Shown: positions 1 to 11,470, numbered from the stretch's first letter. The stretch: DNA of 64,000 nt from Notamacropus eugenii (GCF_028372415.1 NC_092875.1:355128233-355192232); one strand, 5' to 3'. Numbers and translations are program-made. Notes: a model not told the origin generated them from the letters alone.

Positions 1-409
1 CAAGAAAGAAAAACAATGGGTGCAGGCATGATAGAAAAAGTGGCTCTTCAGGTAGTTGATGAAGGACGAGTAGAATTTGGATTCATGGTAAGGATAGAAA
101 AAGCATTTGAGGGAAAAGGACCGGTATGAAAGAAAGGGGAAAGCAGAGATTTAATTATTGTTTGTGATGAAGGTAAGAGGAGGGAATAAACCTTACTGGA
201 ACAGATAGTTACTTAGGAGAATTAGTGAAAAATACGATTAGGAAGGTAAAAATAGGACCAGATTATAGCAATATACCAAAGGTATATTGTTAATTTTAAT
301 ACCGTATAGGCAATATACCAAATCAAACATGAGAGAGGTAGGAGGTAGATTTACATACTTTTGAAAAAATTATTAAGCACAAAATTTCATCTATGCTGAC
401 TCATATCAA
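1..409. other. Unassigned AT-rich sequence
   Basis: No credible gene is visible. The first 160 bases are purine-rich and weakly resemble the antisense L2-type 3' regions found elsewhere in the window, but not well enough to call. Confidence 0.3.
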
Positions 410-512
410 TCAAACTATAAGCATTTGTTAAGGGTCTACTATTTGCTAAGCATTCTACTAGGCACTGGGCATAAAAATACAAAGAATGAGATAATCCATA
501 TTCACAAAGAAT
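410..512 (-). mobile_element. L2-clade LINE 3' end fragment
   Basis: The plus strand reads as the reverse complement of the shared L2/MIR 3' tail (cacatagtaggtgcttaataaatg type): gcatttgttaagggtctac, then a 'gcactgggcataaaaataca' stretch. It is short and diverged, so L2 versus MIR is not settled. Confidence 0.45.
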
Positions 513-828
513 TTCAGTTATATGCTTTATGCACCCATAGATTGATAGTAGAGGGGACAGTCAGTTGGAGCCTATTTTAATTTTCATTTTGATGGAACAT
601 CTCAGAAAGCTTTTCTAAGATACATCTTTAATGATCTTTTGAAAAATGGCTCTTTTCCTGAACATTACCATCTTTTCTCTTGAAAAATTTAGTTTCTAAA
701 TAGAGTTGAGTCAGGCTATCATAATTTTGCTGCTAGTTAAATCATAAAGCATATAAAAATTATATTCTTGTTTTGGGCTCACTGACAGTGGGGGTTGAAG
801 GATATGGGTTGATTGTTGTCTTTTGTTC
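513..828. other. Unassigned sequence left of the HAL1-like element
   Basis: No gene, RNA or family can be named here. The right edge runs into the T-rich stretch that marks the 3' end of the antisense element starting near 829. Confidence 0.3.
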
Positions 829-1642
829 ATTTGTTTTCTTTTTTGTTTATTTATTTTTAGTTTTCAATATTCATTTCCACAAAATTTTGAGCTCCAAATT
901 TTCTTCTTATCTCTACCCACCCCACCTCCAAAACACCATGCATTGTGATTATCCCTTCCCCCAATCTTCCCCCCCCTTTTATCAAACCCCTCCCTTCCCT
1001 TATCCCCATCTTCTCTCTTGTCTTGTAGGGCAAGATAAATTTCTATACTCTACTACCTGTATTTCTTATTTCCCAGTTATATGCAAAAACAATTCTCAGC
1101 ATTCATTCCTAAAACCCTGAGTTCCAACTTCTCTTCCTTTCTCCTTCTCCTGCCATCCCCACTGAGAAAGCAAGCAATTTAATATAGGCTATATGTGTGT
1201 AGTTTTGCAAATGACTTCCATAATAGTCATGTTGTGTAAGACTAACTATATTTCCCTCCATCCTATCCTGCTCCCCCCCCCCATTCATTCTATTCTCTCT
1301 TTTGACCTTACCCTCCCCAAAAGTGTTTACTTCTAATTGTTCCCTCCTCCCATTTGGCCTCCCTTCTAACATCCACCCCCACCCCACTTATTCCCTTCTT
1401 CCCTGCTTTCTTGTAGTGTAAGATAGATTTTCATACCAAATTGCATGTGCATGTTATTCCCTCCTTAAGCCAAATGTGAAGAGAGTAAGTTTCCATTTTT
1501 CCCTCTCACGTCTTCTTTTTTCTCATCCATTAAAAAAGCTTTTTTTTGCCTCTTTTATGAGGGATATTTGCCCCATTCCATTTCTCCCTTTCTCCTCCCA
1601 ATATACTCCTCTCTCACCCCTTATTTTTTCTTTTTTTACATA

Positions 1643-2793
1643 TCATCCCTTCCTATTCAACTCCCCCTGTGCTCTCTTGATTTCTGTTTCCTGTTTACTT
1701 TTCCATGCTTCTCTTAATTCTTCTGTTTGAAAGTCAAATTTTCTATTCAGCTCTGTTGTTTTCATCAAGAATGCTTGAAAGTCCTCTATTTCAGTGAATG
1801 AATGTTTTTCCCCTGAAGTATTATACTCAGTTTTGCTGGGTAGGAATATCATATTTGACTTCTGGAATATTATATTCCATGTCCTTCAATCCTTCAATGT
1901 AGAAGCTGCTAGATCTTGTGTTATCCTGATTGAATTTCCACAATACTCAAATTGCCAGAAAGGCTGCTTGCAATATTTTCTCCTTGACTTGGGAACTCTG
2001 GAATTTGGCTACGATGTTCCCAGGAGTTTTTATTTTTGGATCTCTTTCAGGAGGTAATAGACAGATTCTTTCAATATTTATTTTACCCTCTGCTTCAAGA
2101 ATATAGGGCAGTTTTACTTGCTAATTTCATGAAAGATGATGTCTAAGCTCCTTTTTGATTATGGCTTTCAGGTAGTCCCATAATTTTTAAATTGTCTCTC
2201 CTGGATCTATTTTCCAGGTCAGTTGTTTTTCCAGTGAGTTATTTCACATTATCTCCTATTTTTTCATTCTTTGGTTTTGTTTTGTAATTTCTTTGTTTCT
2301 CATAATGTCATTAGCTTCCATGTGCTCCATTCTAATTTTTAAAGAACTATTTTCCTCAGAGAACTTTTAAACCTCCTTTTCCATTTGGCTAATTCTGCTT
2401 TTTAATGCATTCTTCTCCTCATTGGCTTTTTGAATTTCTTTTGCCAGTGAAGTTAGTCTATTTTTAAAGGTGTTATTTTCTTCAGCATTTTTTGGGTCTC
2501 CTTTAGCAAGCTGTTGACTCGCTTTTCATGATTTTCTTGCCTCTCTCATTTCTCTTCCCGATTTTTCCTCCACCTCCTTACTTGATTTTCAAAATCCTTT
2601 ATGAGGTCTTCCACAGTTAGAGACCATTGCAAATTTTTTTGGGAGATTTTGGATGCAGAAGCCTTGACTTTTATGTCTTCCTCTGATGATATACATTGTT
2701 TTTCCTCATCCAAAAGGATGGAAGAAAATACCTGCTCACAAAAAAAAGTAGTTTTCTATTGTCTTTTTTCCTCCCCTTCCCCTTTTTAGACAT
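1643..2793 (-). pseudogene. Decayed ORF1 of the HAL1-like element
   Basis: The likely start is ATGTCT on the minus strand at 2793, followed by a basic N-terminus of the MSKKGKGRKK type. Next comes a coiled-coil region with EENN-LK heptads (about 2,330-2,480). RNA-binding and C-terminal remnants follow; the last 69 residues (1643-1852) are still open and contain GEKHSFTEIEDFQAFLM, the CTD end. The reading frame is broken several times in between, so no protein is expected. In the family, ORF1p is a trimeric nucleic-acid chaperone that coats LINE RNA. Confidence 0.7.
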
Positions 2794-3541
2794 TTTTCCA
2801 GCCAATTACTTGACTTTTGAGTCCTTTGTCAGGAGGCGGGTATACTCTGAGGACCTGTAAGTTCTCAGTTCCTCCAAGGTGATACAATCAAGGGAGAAGG
2901 GTTTACTCCTCTCCTGGCCTGCACTCTTGTCTGTGAGCAACCACTAGCACTCTGTTCTGTCCAGGATCTGCCTGTAGGGTTCCCTCTCCAGAGTCTCTAC
3001 CAGCTCTGCCAGGCCAGCCAGCGTTCCTCCTTACCCTAGGGCTGCCAATCAAGGCTGAGTTCCAGATCAGTGACTCAATTCCCCCAGTGTCATTAGGCCA
3101 AGGGCTCCCAAAATGGCTGCTGTCCCTGCAGTTGCTGCTGCTGGCAGGGCCAGACCACATTTCCTTCTCATCCAGGTAAGAGGGCTTTCTCACTGACGTT
3201 TGAAGCTATCTTTGGTGTTTGCGGGTTGAGCAATCTGGGAACCACAACTGTTGCCAAAGATTCTGCCCCCTGAGGCCTGCTCCAGTCCTGTTTCTACCAG
3301 TGCTGCATGGCCAAAGCTGGGCTGCACTCCGTGGCCTGTGCTCCACCCTGAGCCCAGTGTGATAGATCTTTCCTGTCAGCCTTGTAGGCTACCTTGGGCT
3401 GGAAATCTCTTTCACTCTGTTGTTTTGTGTCTGCTACTGCTCTAGGATTTGTTTGGAGCCACTTTTTACAGGCATTTTATGGGCTATAGGGGGGACCTTC
3501 TACAGGTTGGTCTTTCTATTCTGCCATCTTGGCTCCACTCC
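2794..3541 (-). promoter_or_regulatory. 5' UTR of the HAL1-like element (ancestral internal promoter region)
   Basis: This is the GC-richer block between the element's 5' terminus and its ORF1 start. L1-type 5' UTRs carry internal promoters, so this segment is the ancestral promoter region by position. Present activity cannot be judged. The 96-codon and 64-codon open frames inside it (2903-3193 minus, 3251-3445 plus) are not conserved products and are treated as chance. Confidence 0.5.
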
Positions 3542-3995
3542 TGTCCTTTGTTCTTGAAAAAGATGAAAATAACACCAGTGAATTGGGGTGTATCTGATTA
3601 TGTTTGATCACATCAGCAGGAACTCAGAAAGCTCTCAGAAAGATCAGAGAAAAATAGTCCATATGAACATTTAGAGTGGGTATGTCTCTAATTTTGCACA
3701 TCTCATGTTTCTTTTGAGCTACTGCAAGTCTGCTTTGCTCATAGAGCACAGCTGCCTTTTTGATTTGGGCATGCCAAACTCAGTGGTCCTGTGCCAGCAT
3801 CTCTCTTGTCTCACAATCAATTCCAAAGTTCTTCAGAGAGACCTTTAGAGTATCTTTGTATAGCTTCTTTTGACCTCTCTGTGAGCACTTGCCTTGTGTG
3901 AGTTCTTCATAAAATAGTCTTTTAGGTAAATATATGTTTGGCATTTGAATAACATGACTAGCCTAGTAAGAGTTGTACTCTCTGTGGTAGATCTA
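3542..3995 (-). mobile_element. RTE-clade LINE 3' fragment
   Basis: The minus strand encodes KKLYKDTLKVSLKNFGID near 3835-3885. This resembles the conserved segment just after the reverse transcriptase domain of RTE-type LINEs (R-G-P-K-R-YKDTLK-SLK type). It is followed by a basic, AVLYEQSRLAVAQ-like stretch. The extreme 3' end (ttcttgaaaaagatga on the plus strand) matches the tail style of the RTE/SINE copies at 14,788 and 44,640. The HAL1-like element abuts its 3' terminus. Clade assignment is from memory. Confidence 0.55.
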
Positions 3996-4237
3996 AGTAT
4001 ATATTGTAGAGCATCCTAGAAACTTTGATCTTTTGATGGATTTTGTGATTGGTACATGTAAGAATATTCTTTTTTTTTAGCCCACAGTTAACTCCCCAAA
4101 ATCTCATCTCATATTCATAGGCATTACTTGAGTATCTAGTCACACAAATTCTCAGACTCCTTTGTAATCTGTCATTCTACTTGGATTTGAATAAAATATA
4201 ACCACTGGCCTTAGGTTTTGACATTCCCTTACACTTG
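3996..4237. other. Unassigned sequence
   Basis: No repeat family or gene is recognised between the RTE fragment and the possible hAT element. Confidence 0.3.
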
Positions 4238-4460
4238 AGGTTCTTAAACTATGTTTTTCAGACTCCCTCCGCTAAGGAGTCCTTTCATATATTTCAGGGT
4301 CTTAGTGAGAAAAAAATACATCTTTATTTTTACTAATTTCTATCTAAAATTTAACTTTTCATTCAATTAATTTAAAACTCTCTCTGCATCCCCCAACAGT
4401 TCATAGATTTCACCAGACTGATAAAGGGCTCCAGGATATAGGAAAGATTTGGAATCCCTT
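4238..4460. mobile_element. Possible hAT-type MITE
   Basis: The left edge reads gaggttcttaaactatg. The right edge, reverse-complemented, reads gggattccaaatctttcc. Both resemble the AGGGGTTCTTAAC-type termini of mammalian hAT MITEs, with a 'cagactccc...aaggagtcc' motif just inside. I could not find a convincing 8-bp duplication, so the call is tentative. Confidence 0.33.
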
Positions 4461-4564
4461 AATTTTTCTTATTTTACACTGAAGAAGCATCATTTGTGAG
4501 GCTGTACTCCAGTTGTAGCATTTTTTGTTTATGGTGTTTCTCAGAAGACCATATATTCCAGACA

Positions 4565-4765
4565 GAGGAGTTTAGATGTTACTCTTAAAGGGTTTTGAGT
4601 AGAAAGTTGATTGACATGATGAAAGAGACATTAAGAAAGAGTCATCTGATGGCAGCATACAGGAATGGGGAGGTCCTGGAGCCAGGACTCAAGTATGCCA
4701 ACTACTGTAGGAGACTGGTATACTCCTGGTGTGAAGTGATGAATACTTAGGCTGTCACACTAGGT
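4565..4765 (-). mobile_element. L2-clade LINE 3' region, antisense
   Basis: The plus strand has the run 'gggttttgagtagaaagttgattgacatgatga ... tactgtaggagactggta' in the same order as the longer antisense L2 copies at 33,695 and 47,500. It is diverged and internal only; both termini are missing. Confidence 0.5.
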
Positions 4766-5565
4766 TGGTGACATTTGGAATTGAGTATAAGAAAGGAGTT
4801 AAGAGTTAATTGTTCATCATCATGTGCAGGATCCTCCAATTTCCCAAGGGCCCATATAAATACAAATTGCTCTTATATTGGACTTACATTCATAGGTAAT
4901 CTGTGGAAACATTAGCACAAGTGAAGACAGTTAACCTGCCTCTGTCTGCTTTATATCAAGAAAATTTGATTCATCAGTAGCCTGGTTTCATCATCATGAT
5001 GAAAGTGTTCATGGATCGTGCTTGAAAAATAAATTATCTGAAAAAACCCCACAAAATTATTCTTTATCTTCACAATTTGATAATTCTCTCCCTTTCAGAT
5101 GCATCTAGCTTTCTAAAACTTTCATTTTGAAATTGCAAAGACATAGTTCAATCAACTGCATCTGCTCAAAAAACTTGTTGCTTTTCAAAGAATACTAAAT
5201 TAGAGATATTAGCATCATTTTTTTTAACAGGACAGCTATGCAGAGCATATGAAATTGTAATGAGTCTCAACTCCAAATAATGCAAAATCTTCAAAGAATG
5301 TCACGAGTTACCCTTTCTGAGCCCCTATAACATATAGGACAGATGAACCAGTCATTTTTGTATTGATTCAATACCATTCCTTTAGTTCCCTTTTTTCTAT
5401 TGTAAACAGATATACGTTTTCTTTAGATTTAGCAGAACCTTTTTTACATTTCTGAAAATTGTCTTTCATTAGAAAACTAATATGTATGATAGAATGACGT
5501 TTTTAACACACCCAGCATTGTTATGTCATGCACTACGTCCTACTGTATCATGGCTTAATTTGTCA
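4766..5565. other. Unassigned, probably single-copy sequence
   Basis: AT-rich sequence with no recognisable repeat, exon or RNA gene. Confidence 0.3.
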
Positions 5566-6315
5566 TTGTTCCGTATTACAAAATAATAAAATATCATAGT
5601 TGGAAGAGATTCAGAAACCATCTAGTCAGATTTGTGCCTACCAAGAGTCCTTTCTACAAAATAGCTCACAAATGGCAATAAAGTCTTTGCTTAAGGACCT
5701 GTAGAAAAGAACCTGCTGTTCTCGTTCCTGGAGGCAGCTAAGTGACACAGCAGATAGAGAGCTGGTTCTGAATTCAGAAAGACCTCAGTTCAAGACTTCA
5801 ACCACTTACTAGCTCTGAGACTCTATACAAATCATTTACCTTTGTCTGCCTCAGTTTCTTCACTTGTAAAATGGAGATAATTATAGCACCTATTTCCAGA
5901 GTTTTTATGGGGATGAAATAAGATAATATTTGGAAAGCATTTTGCTAACTTTAAAGCACAATACAAATTCTCAATATTATTATTTTGTATAGCCCTAATT
6001 GTTAGAAAGATTTTCCTTATGTTAAGTCTAGGTCTGCATCTCTGCAGTTTCCAAATTATCACTCATAATTCTATCCCCTGGGGCCAAGAAAGAGAAGCCA
6101 AATCAGGTTTCCACAGAATAGCTTCAAACACTTGAAGATAGCTGTCATGGGCCATCTTTCCCTTTATTCCCCCTTAATTTTTTCTTCTCCAGGTTAAAAG
6201 ATGTTTAAAACTGACCCTCGTGTTACATAATCTCCAAGCACTATATGACTCTGGTCCCCTTCATTTGGATACTTTCCGGATTTTCAGCATCATTCAAAAA
6301 ATGTAGCATCTTGAC
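5566..6315 (-). mobile_element. CR1/L3-like LINE 3' region, antisense, split by a SINE
   Basis: The plus strand carries the series typical of antisense CR1-type 3' ends: 'gttggaagagattcagaaacc', then 'tagccctaattgttagaaag', then 'attctatcccctggggcc', then 'ttcttctccaggttaaaag'. A CORE-SINE (5731-5984) splits it. Other pieces of the same family, in the same orientation, lie at 29,095 and 30,790. L3 versus another CR1 lineage is not resolved. Confidence 0.6.
5731..5984 (+). mobile_element. MIR-related CORE-SINE (MAR1-like)
   Basis: It has a tRNA-like head (ggcagctaagtgacacagca), a CORE block (gcctcagtttcttcacttg ... aaaatggagataatta) and an L2-type end (taaagcacaatacaaattc). It sits inside the CR1/L3-like copy and is therefore younger than it. 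Confidence 0.72.
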
Positions 6316-6489
6316 CTGAAAAAAAAGCCACGACCTCAAAAATTTGATGTATGATCAGACTGAAACAAAGTGCAACAAGTTGCCCAAATAAATTATGGCT
6401 TCATATTGATTTTGCTAATTACTGAAACACCAAGGTCTTTTTTTTTTGTGCAAACTGCTGGGCTCTTATCTAACAGCCAGATAAATGAC

Positions 6490-6582
6490 AGCTACTCTGT
6501 CTTAGGTTTTTTGTGTTTGTATGTCCAGTTCCTAGCATAGCGCCTGGCATGCAGTAGATGTTTAATAAGTGCATATTGATTT
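6490..6582 (+). mobile_element. L2/MIR 3' tail fragment
   Basis: The sequence 'cctagcatagcgcctggcat' followed by gcagtagatgtttaataagtg is the common L2/MIR 3' tail in sense orientation. The 5' part is not recognisable. Confidence 0.6.
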
Positions 6583-7974
6583 CTTGTGGATGATATGATT
6601 ATTTGGGAGACTTTGTATCCTTCAGGTAGTAGTTTTAAGGTAGGATTAGATGTGGCTCCTCAGTAGTTTGCAATTGAGTCCAGGTTTGGATCTTTAGATA
6701 TCTGGCTTTGTACCCAAGGTAATTCTTGATTTAGGGATCACAGGAAGAGGCAGGGATTAGAATAACATGTGAAGATGAATATCCCTCAGACCATCAACTG
6801 TTGGGAATGATGATGTATGCTGAGTGTGTGCAGTTCTCCAGAGCAACTCTAGTGTACTGGGGCCACTGCTGAAGGAGCTACTACAACCTCTCAATAGTAT
6901 ACTTTGGAGCTTCTGAGAGTCTTTATGTTGGGAAAGAATGTCAAGGATTAGTGTAGGGAAATATAAGCAGATTCAGAATCTAGAATTTAAGAGACATCAG
7001 AGTGTGAGTGTATTTCCATGGACACTTTTTGAATATTTAGATATACTTGCTAGTGACTCTTCCTTCATCTGCTTTCTAGTGAACTTTGGCTTGCTGAGCC
7101 AACTTGTTTGCCTGAAAGGCTTGAATGGTTAGCTTTAGTGACTGGTTAATGGTGAATGGCAAATGTAAATTGCAAAGACAGAAACAGTCACTTGAGCCAT
7201 GAATGAAGCTTGATTTCATGGTAAATTAAATTATTCCCATTTTGTTTTATATTGACCACAGATTATTACACAGGCCCTTGGGGTAAAGTTGTACAATAAC
7301 CTTTGAACATCACCTACAGTGGGCATAGCTATTTGGAATAATCTGAGGAATGGGACAAATTAAACAAAAAGTGAGCTTTTATATTGGAAGAGAGTTACAA
7401 ACAAGAACTTAGAAATAATGGAAAAAAGAAAATGGGAAAGGAATATCACTTATAATTACTGAATCATCTCAACATGGTTTGATTTAAAACTTTCCCGTGG
7501 TGTAAATAGAGAAAACATCTCACAATAACAGATCTATCCACATGACTGTGAATAAACTCATTTAGTTAAGGAAAGATAATATATTCACAACTCCAGCCTA
7601 GTGCTTCCTGAGTATAAAAATAGGTTCTTCAAAAATATACTCTGCCAATATCTAATATTTATGGTTTTGGTGTCAGTTTTGACATTCAACACAACAAGGA
7701 ATACTACATGTCTCTGAGTACTTTACAAATTTATTTATAAATTCATATAGAAGGGCACTCTTTTTTTCTTCCTGCTCTTGGTTTTTAAAGGGGATACACA
7801 TCAAGAGGGCAGAATTTTAATATAAAGTTTATGGAACACAAGCTCCCAACTGTGATTGAATTAGATTAAAATGTAATTGGGAAATTTTTAAAAAGATAAG
7901 TAAAAAGATAATAAAACATAATGTTAACATACAGTTTTCTAAGTCTTTCTATAAATCTCCAGGAATTCTAATGT
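6583..7974. other. Unassigned sequence, no gene seen
   Basis: About 1.4 kb without a recognised repeat. Short open frames such as 6938-7132 have no family resemblance, no splice context and no conserved composition. Confidence 0.3.
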
Positions 7975-8110
7975 ATGGTTTGAGTTTGGCAACACTGGTG
8001 TGAAGATGGAGTAGAGTGTGGAGAAACTTGAGGACAGGAGAATACTTAGAAGTCCCTTGCAGTAGTACAGGCAAGGTGTGATGAGAGCCTCGGTTGCAGA
8101 AGCTAGTTCA
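7975..8110 (-). mobile_element. L2-clade LINE fragment, antisense
   Basis: The plus strand contains 'gatggagtagagtgtggaga', 'cttgcagtagtacaggcaag' and 'gatgagagcct'. This is the same order seen in the longer antisense L2 copies (ggatgg..gagtagg..., then a cagtagtccaggc-like block). Confidence 0.5.
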
Positions 8111-8774
8111 GGTATTTACTTTGTGATGTTTTTTGTCTTTTTGTGAGGTAGTGAGGGATCTGCTAAATTGATCCATAGGCTTAAGAAAAGAAAAACAATT
8201 GGTTAAATTATTGGTCCATGTAGCTCTATTTTAGGTTGCTGGTGCTAGGTATTAAACATTTAGCAGAACTACCCATGGAGATGACCCTTGTGGAAATGTG
8301 ACCTGGATGTCTACTCTGCAAGTGACAACCTTGTAAAGAAAAGTAGTTTTCATGGCCAAAGTTCTTGACACTCTCAAATGGCTTTATATCAATAATATAT
8401 CAATAGAACTATGATGGAATATATTTTCCACTTGAGTGGGGAACCAGTCCTCTTCAGTACACCATCCTTCACAGAAATTGGGTCTTAAAGATTAAACATT
8501 TCAGAGGGGTTAAGACAACGAGTAGATCCAGAGCCAGAGTCATGTTATTTGTCTTAATATCCACTCCTATTATTCCCAAAATATAAGGTATTTTTCTGAT
8601 GCCAGAAGCAATTGTAGAAATAAAGAATCCCATCTCCCTAAGTCAAGAAAGACATTTCTTTTTTCAGTTCAATTATTTCTCTGTGATCTGTGTAGCACCC
8701 CATGAAGCATAAGGCATTTGTCTATCTGTCTTCCTACCTGTCTGTTCTGATTTTCACATTATGGTCTTAGGTAG
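8111..8774. other. Unassigned sequence
   Basis: No gene or clear repeat. A few phrases recall SINE interiors but cannot be placed. Confidence 0.3.
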
Positions 8775-8980
8775 GAACACAATAATGAGTCACAGTTGTG
8801 TAGAGGACAAAACACTGAAGTCAGGAGACATTGGCTCTAGTCTAGGCTCAGTAACTAGGTGAATGTCTGACCTTGGATCACCATATCATTCCACTGTTTT
8901 CCAGTTTCCTCATCTGTTAAGGAGAGAACTGGGTGATCTCTAAGTCTTCTTACTGTTTTAACAGTGAGTGACTCTTTGAA
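8775..8980 (+). mobile_element. MIR-class SINE, diverged
   Basis: The MIR order is preserved: 'gtgtagaggacaaaacactg', 'aagtcaggaga', 'gaatgtctgaccttggatc', 'cagtttcctcatctgttaa'. The sequence is well diverged and lacks a clear tail. Confidence 0.55.
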
Positions 8981-9084
8981 TTACCCAGCATGTAACTTGA
9001 GAAGGTGTGATCCTGGCCAGGGTCAGAGAGAGAAGAATGAGGTGCAGATATAACTCTCCCATGATTCTGCCTGCTTGGTTATTT

Positions 9085-9585
9085 ATTTCATTCACTGAGG
9101 CATGAAGGTGGTACAATGGATAGAGCAGAGATGGAGAACCTTTGGCCTTGAGGCCACATGTAGTGCTCTATATCCTCAAGTGTAGCCCTTTGACTAAATC
9201 CAAACTTCACGGAACAAATCCCTTTAATAAGAGGATTTGTTCTATAAAACTTGGACTCAGTCAAAAGTCCATGCCCAAGGACCTAGAAAGCCACTTGTGG
9301 CCTTGAGGCCCCAAGTTCCCTACCCTTGGGATAGAACATTGGGCCAGTATTCAGAACGACTGGAGCTTAAATTTGGCCTCAGACATTTGCAAATTGTGTG
9401 ATCTTGGGCAAGCTGCTTAATTTCTGGCTGCCTTAGTTTCTTCAAGTGTAAAATGGAGATAATAATAGCACCTACCTCATGTTGTAGGGAGGGGTTGTTG
9501 TGAGCATCAAATCAGATAATATGTGGAAAGTTCTTAGCACAGTGCCTGGCACATAGTAGGCACTTAATAAATGCTTGTTGGTTTC
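9085..9585 (+). mobile_element. MIR-related CORE-SINE interrupted by a hAT element
   Basis: The tRNA-like head (gtggtacaatggatagag) ends at 9125 and resumes at 9337 (cattgggccagtattcagaa). A full CORE block follows (ccttagtttcttcaagtgta, aaatggagataataatagca). The L2-type tail is 'cagtgcctggcacatagtag' plus gcacttaataaatgcttg. The break is exactly filled by a hAT MITE, which dates the hAT after the SINE. Confidence 0.8.
9126..9328. mobile_element. hAT-family MITE (OposCharlie-like) with target-site duplication
   Basis: This 203-bp element begins cagagatggagaacctttgg and ends with aagttccctacccttg, imperfect inverted termini of the CAGGGGTGGGGAACC type. It is flanked by ggatagag (9118-9125) and ggatagaa (9329-9336), a 7-of-8 match to an 8-bp duplication as expected for hAT. 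A sibling copy lies at 40,237-40,442. It is non-coding and would need a transposase in trans. Confidence 0.85.
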
Positions 9586-9900
9586 CTTTCCAATTGAACA
9601 AGAGTGGTGATGTGTAATATCATTCCACCTGTGCCAGTTATAGTATTTTTGTATCAAAATCATCAGGTATGCTAAGGCTTTGGAGAGGGTAAGTTCTGTT
9701 TTCCTAATCTGATTAGCAAAGTACCTCATACTTAGCAGGTGTTTACTATGACTTTTGATACTGATCAGTTTCCTTATAGTAAGTATAGTAAGCTTTAGAA
9801 ACATAGGATCTGTGTCCAAATTCTACCTCTGATGCTTATGTGTGTGACCTTGGTCAAATCACTTTACTTTCCTCCTTCACTTGTGAACATCTACTTTTAA
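9586..9900 (+). mobile_element. Old MIR fragment (about 9790-9890) in unassigned sequence
   Basis: The phrases 'gtccaaattctacctctgat' and 'gtgtgaccttggtcaaatca' match the MIR interior in sense orientation. The rest of the interval is not recognised. Confidence 0.4.
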
Positions 9901-11084
9901 TCCATCTTTGGATAAATAAATAAATTTTTAGATGAGCCACAAATTACTGTCAAAGAGTACAATGTCATGCTTAGTTCTCATAGGGATCTAGACAGTCATG
10001 TGTTTTATCCACTTAAGATTTGAGCCATTGTGTCATATATATCACTTTCAAGTGATCCTGTCATTTCTGGGCTATGCATGATCACAGTTCCAGCACAGGA
10101 GATAGTTCCAAATACATTTAAGGAAGTGCCAACTATTCTCACTCACACAATTTGTTTTAATAGTTTGTCAATTTGCCATCTGGTGGAAATTGCTGCTGCT
10201 GATAGCATAAAAATTCCCTGAGCAAACAACTGTTAGCAGGACAGCAGTCACTGCTGAGAGGATGCCAAGAGTAAGTTGGGGTCAAGTTTTCTTTCTTTTC
10301 TGGCACGTGTTCTGTCGACAACAAAGGATTGCTAAAGTTTGGTTAGCTCCAAAGGCCCGATGAATTGCATTCACCCATGAGGATGTTAGCACTTGCTGAA
10401 AACTGGTTTATTCAACTGGACATTAGTGAAATAGCTTTGGACCCCAAGGCAAACCCCAGTTCAAAGAAGGGTCCCAGGAATGGAATTGAAGGACAATAAA
10501 TATCAGGCTTCTTGAGTGCCAAAAGAACTGCCTTCCAGAATTTGGACCATGTCCCTACTGTGTTTTAGACTTTTAAATTTGCCATACTTCTTAGAGAGAG
10601 GTTGGAACTACAAGGCTGGATCCAAATGGTCGTTTGGTGGTGGTTGCAGCTGCAAGACCAAAGAAAGCATCTTTGTGTGCATGTGTGAGTATGTATGTGT
10701 GTATGTGTGTGCATGTGCATGTGTGTGCACTCACACCCATACACATATGCAGAAGTGATATGGAGGATGAGCAAGGTTGTGCAATTTCTTGGGGTCTAGG
10801 CTTAAAAAGTAAGACAATTCAGAATATATATCTAGACCACATATGTACTAAAAATGGTGAAAACAATTTAGCTTATCACAAGCCAGTCTAAAAATATTTT
10901 TTTTGGTGGTGGGGGGAGAGAGAAAGAGCAGAAATAAATACAACAGATTCCTATGTACCAGGCTCTGCTACAAGGCTGAATGTGCTTTATGGTAAAGAAG
11001 GTCTTCTTTGTCTAGATTCATACTTTTTTTTTTAAGAAGCAAGAAGGATTAAGATACTTTTCATTTCACAGAGCTCATGGAAAT
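9901..11084. other. Unassigned sequence with a TG/CA-rich patch
   Basis: Mostly single-copy in appearance. A mixed TG/CA low-complexity patch spans about 10,680-10,748, and its overlapping short open frames are low-complexity artefacts. No gene recognised. Confidence 0.35.
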
Positions 11085-11470
11085 ATAGGATCATAGATGT
11101 AGAGCTAGAAAGGACTTTAGTGGTCAGAGATCTTAGCATTTTCCCTTTTTAGCACATTAAATGTTCCCCTTTCTGGCACATAGTAGAGATAAAATAATTT
11201 ATATGGGGGCTACTATGTGCCAGGCACTTTACAAATATTACACCATTTTGATTCTCACACTGCCCCTTCAGGTATGTGCTGTTATTATTCAGTTGAGGAA
11301 ACTGAGGCAAACAGAAGTTAAATGACTTTCCCTGGGTTACACTAGTAGGAAATATCTGAGGCCAAATTTGAACTGAGATTTTCCTGACTCCAGACCCAAA
11401 GTTCTATTCACTGTGCTTCTTAGTTGCCTCTTAGTAGGAGCTTAATAAACCCATGTTGAATTTAAATGAC
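11085..11470 (-). mobile_element. CORE-SINE (11196-11437, antisense) inside older SINE/L2 debris
   Basis: Between 11,196 and 11,437 the plus strand gives the reverse CORE-SINE order: 'gctactatgtgccaggcact', 'cagttgaggaaactgaggca', 'actgtgcttcttagttgcct'. Around it, 'ctggcacatagta' and 'agtaggagcttaataaac' are pieces of a sense L2/MIR tail that it appears to interrupt. The stretch 11,085-11,150 (gatcatagatgtagagctag) is another old fragment. Confidence 0.65.

Larger units (their letters stand above)
829..3541 (-). mobile_element. HAL1-like LINE (ORF1-only L1 relative), near full length
   Basis: Read on the minus strand, the element starts at about 3541 with gagtggagccaagatggcag, the usual start of marsupial L1-type 5' UTRs. 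It then has a 5' UTR of about 750 bp, an ORF1 region (2793 down to about 1650) and a purine-rich G-tract 3' UTR. It ends in an A-rich tail of aaataaat units near 829-860. No ORF2 (endonuclease/reverse transcriptase) lies between ORF1 and the 3' UTR. The same ORF1-to-3' UTR junction recurs at 27,125 in the sense copy, so the absence is a family trait. HAL1 ('half L1') elements are known in mammals and depend on L1 enzymes supplied in trans; that this is one of them is inference. The copy is old and ORF1 has several disruptions. Confidence 0.78.

Noticed and set aside
773-1120. 115-codon plus-strand frame rich in Phe and Pro
   Set aside because: It is the antisense of the purine-rich 3' UTR of a HAL1-like element; the composition is forced by the opposite strand.
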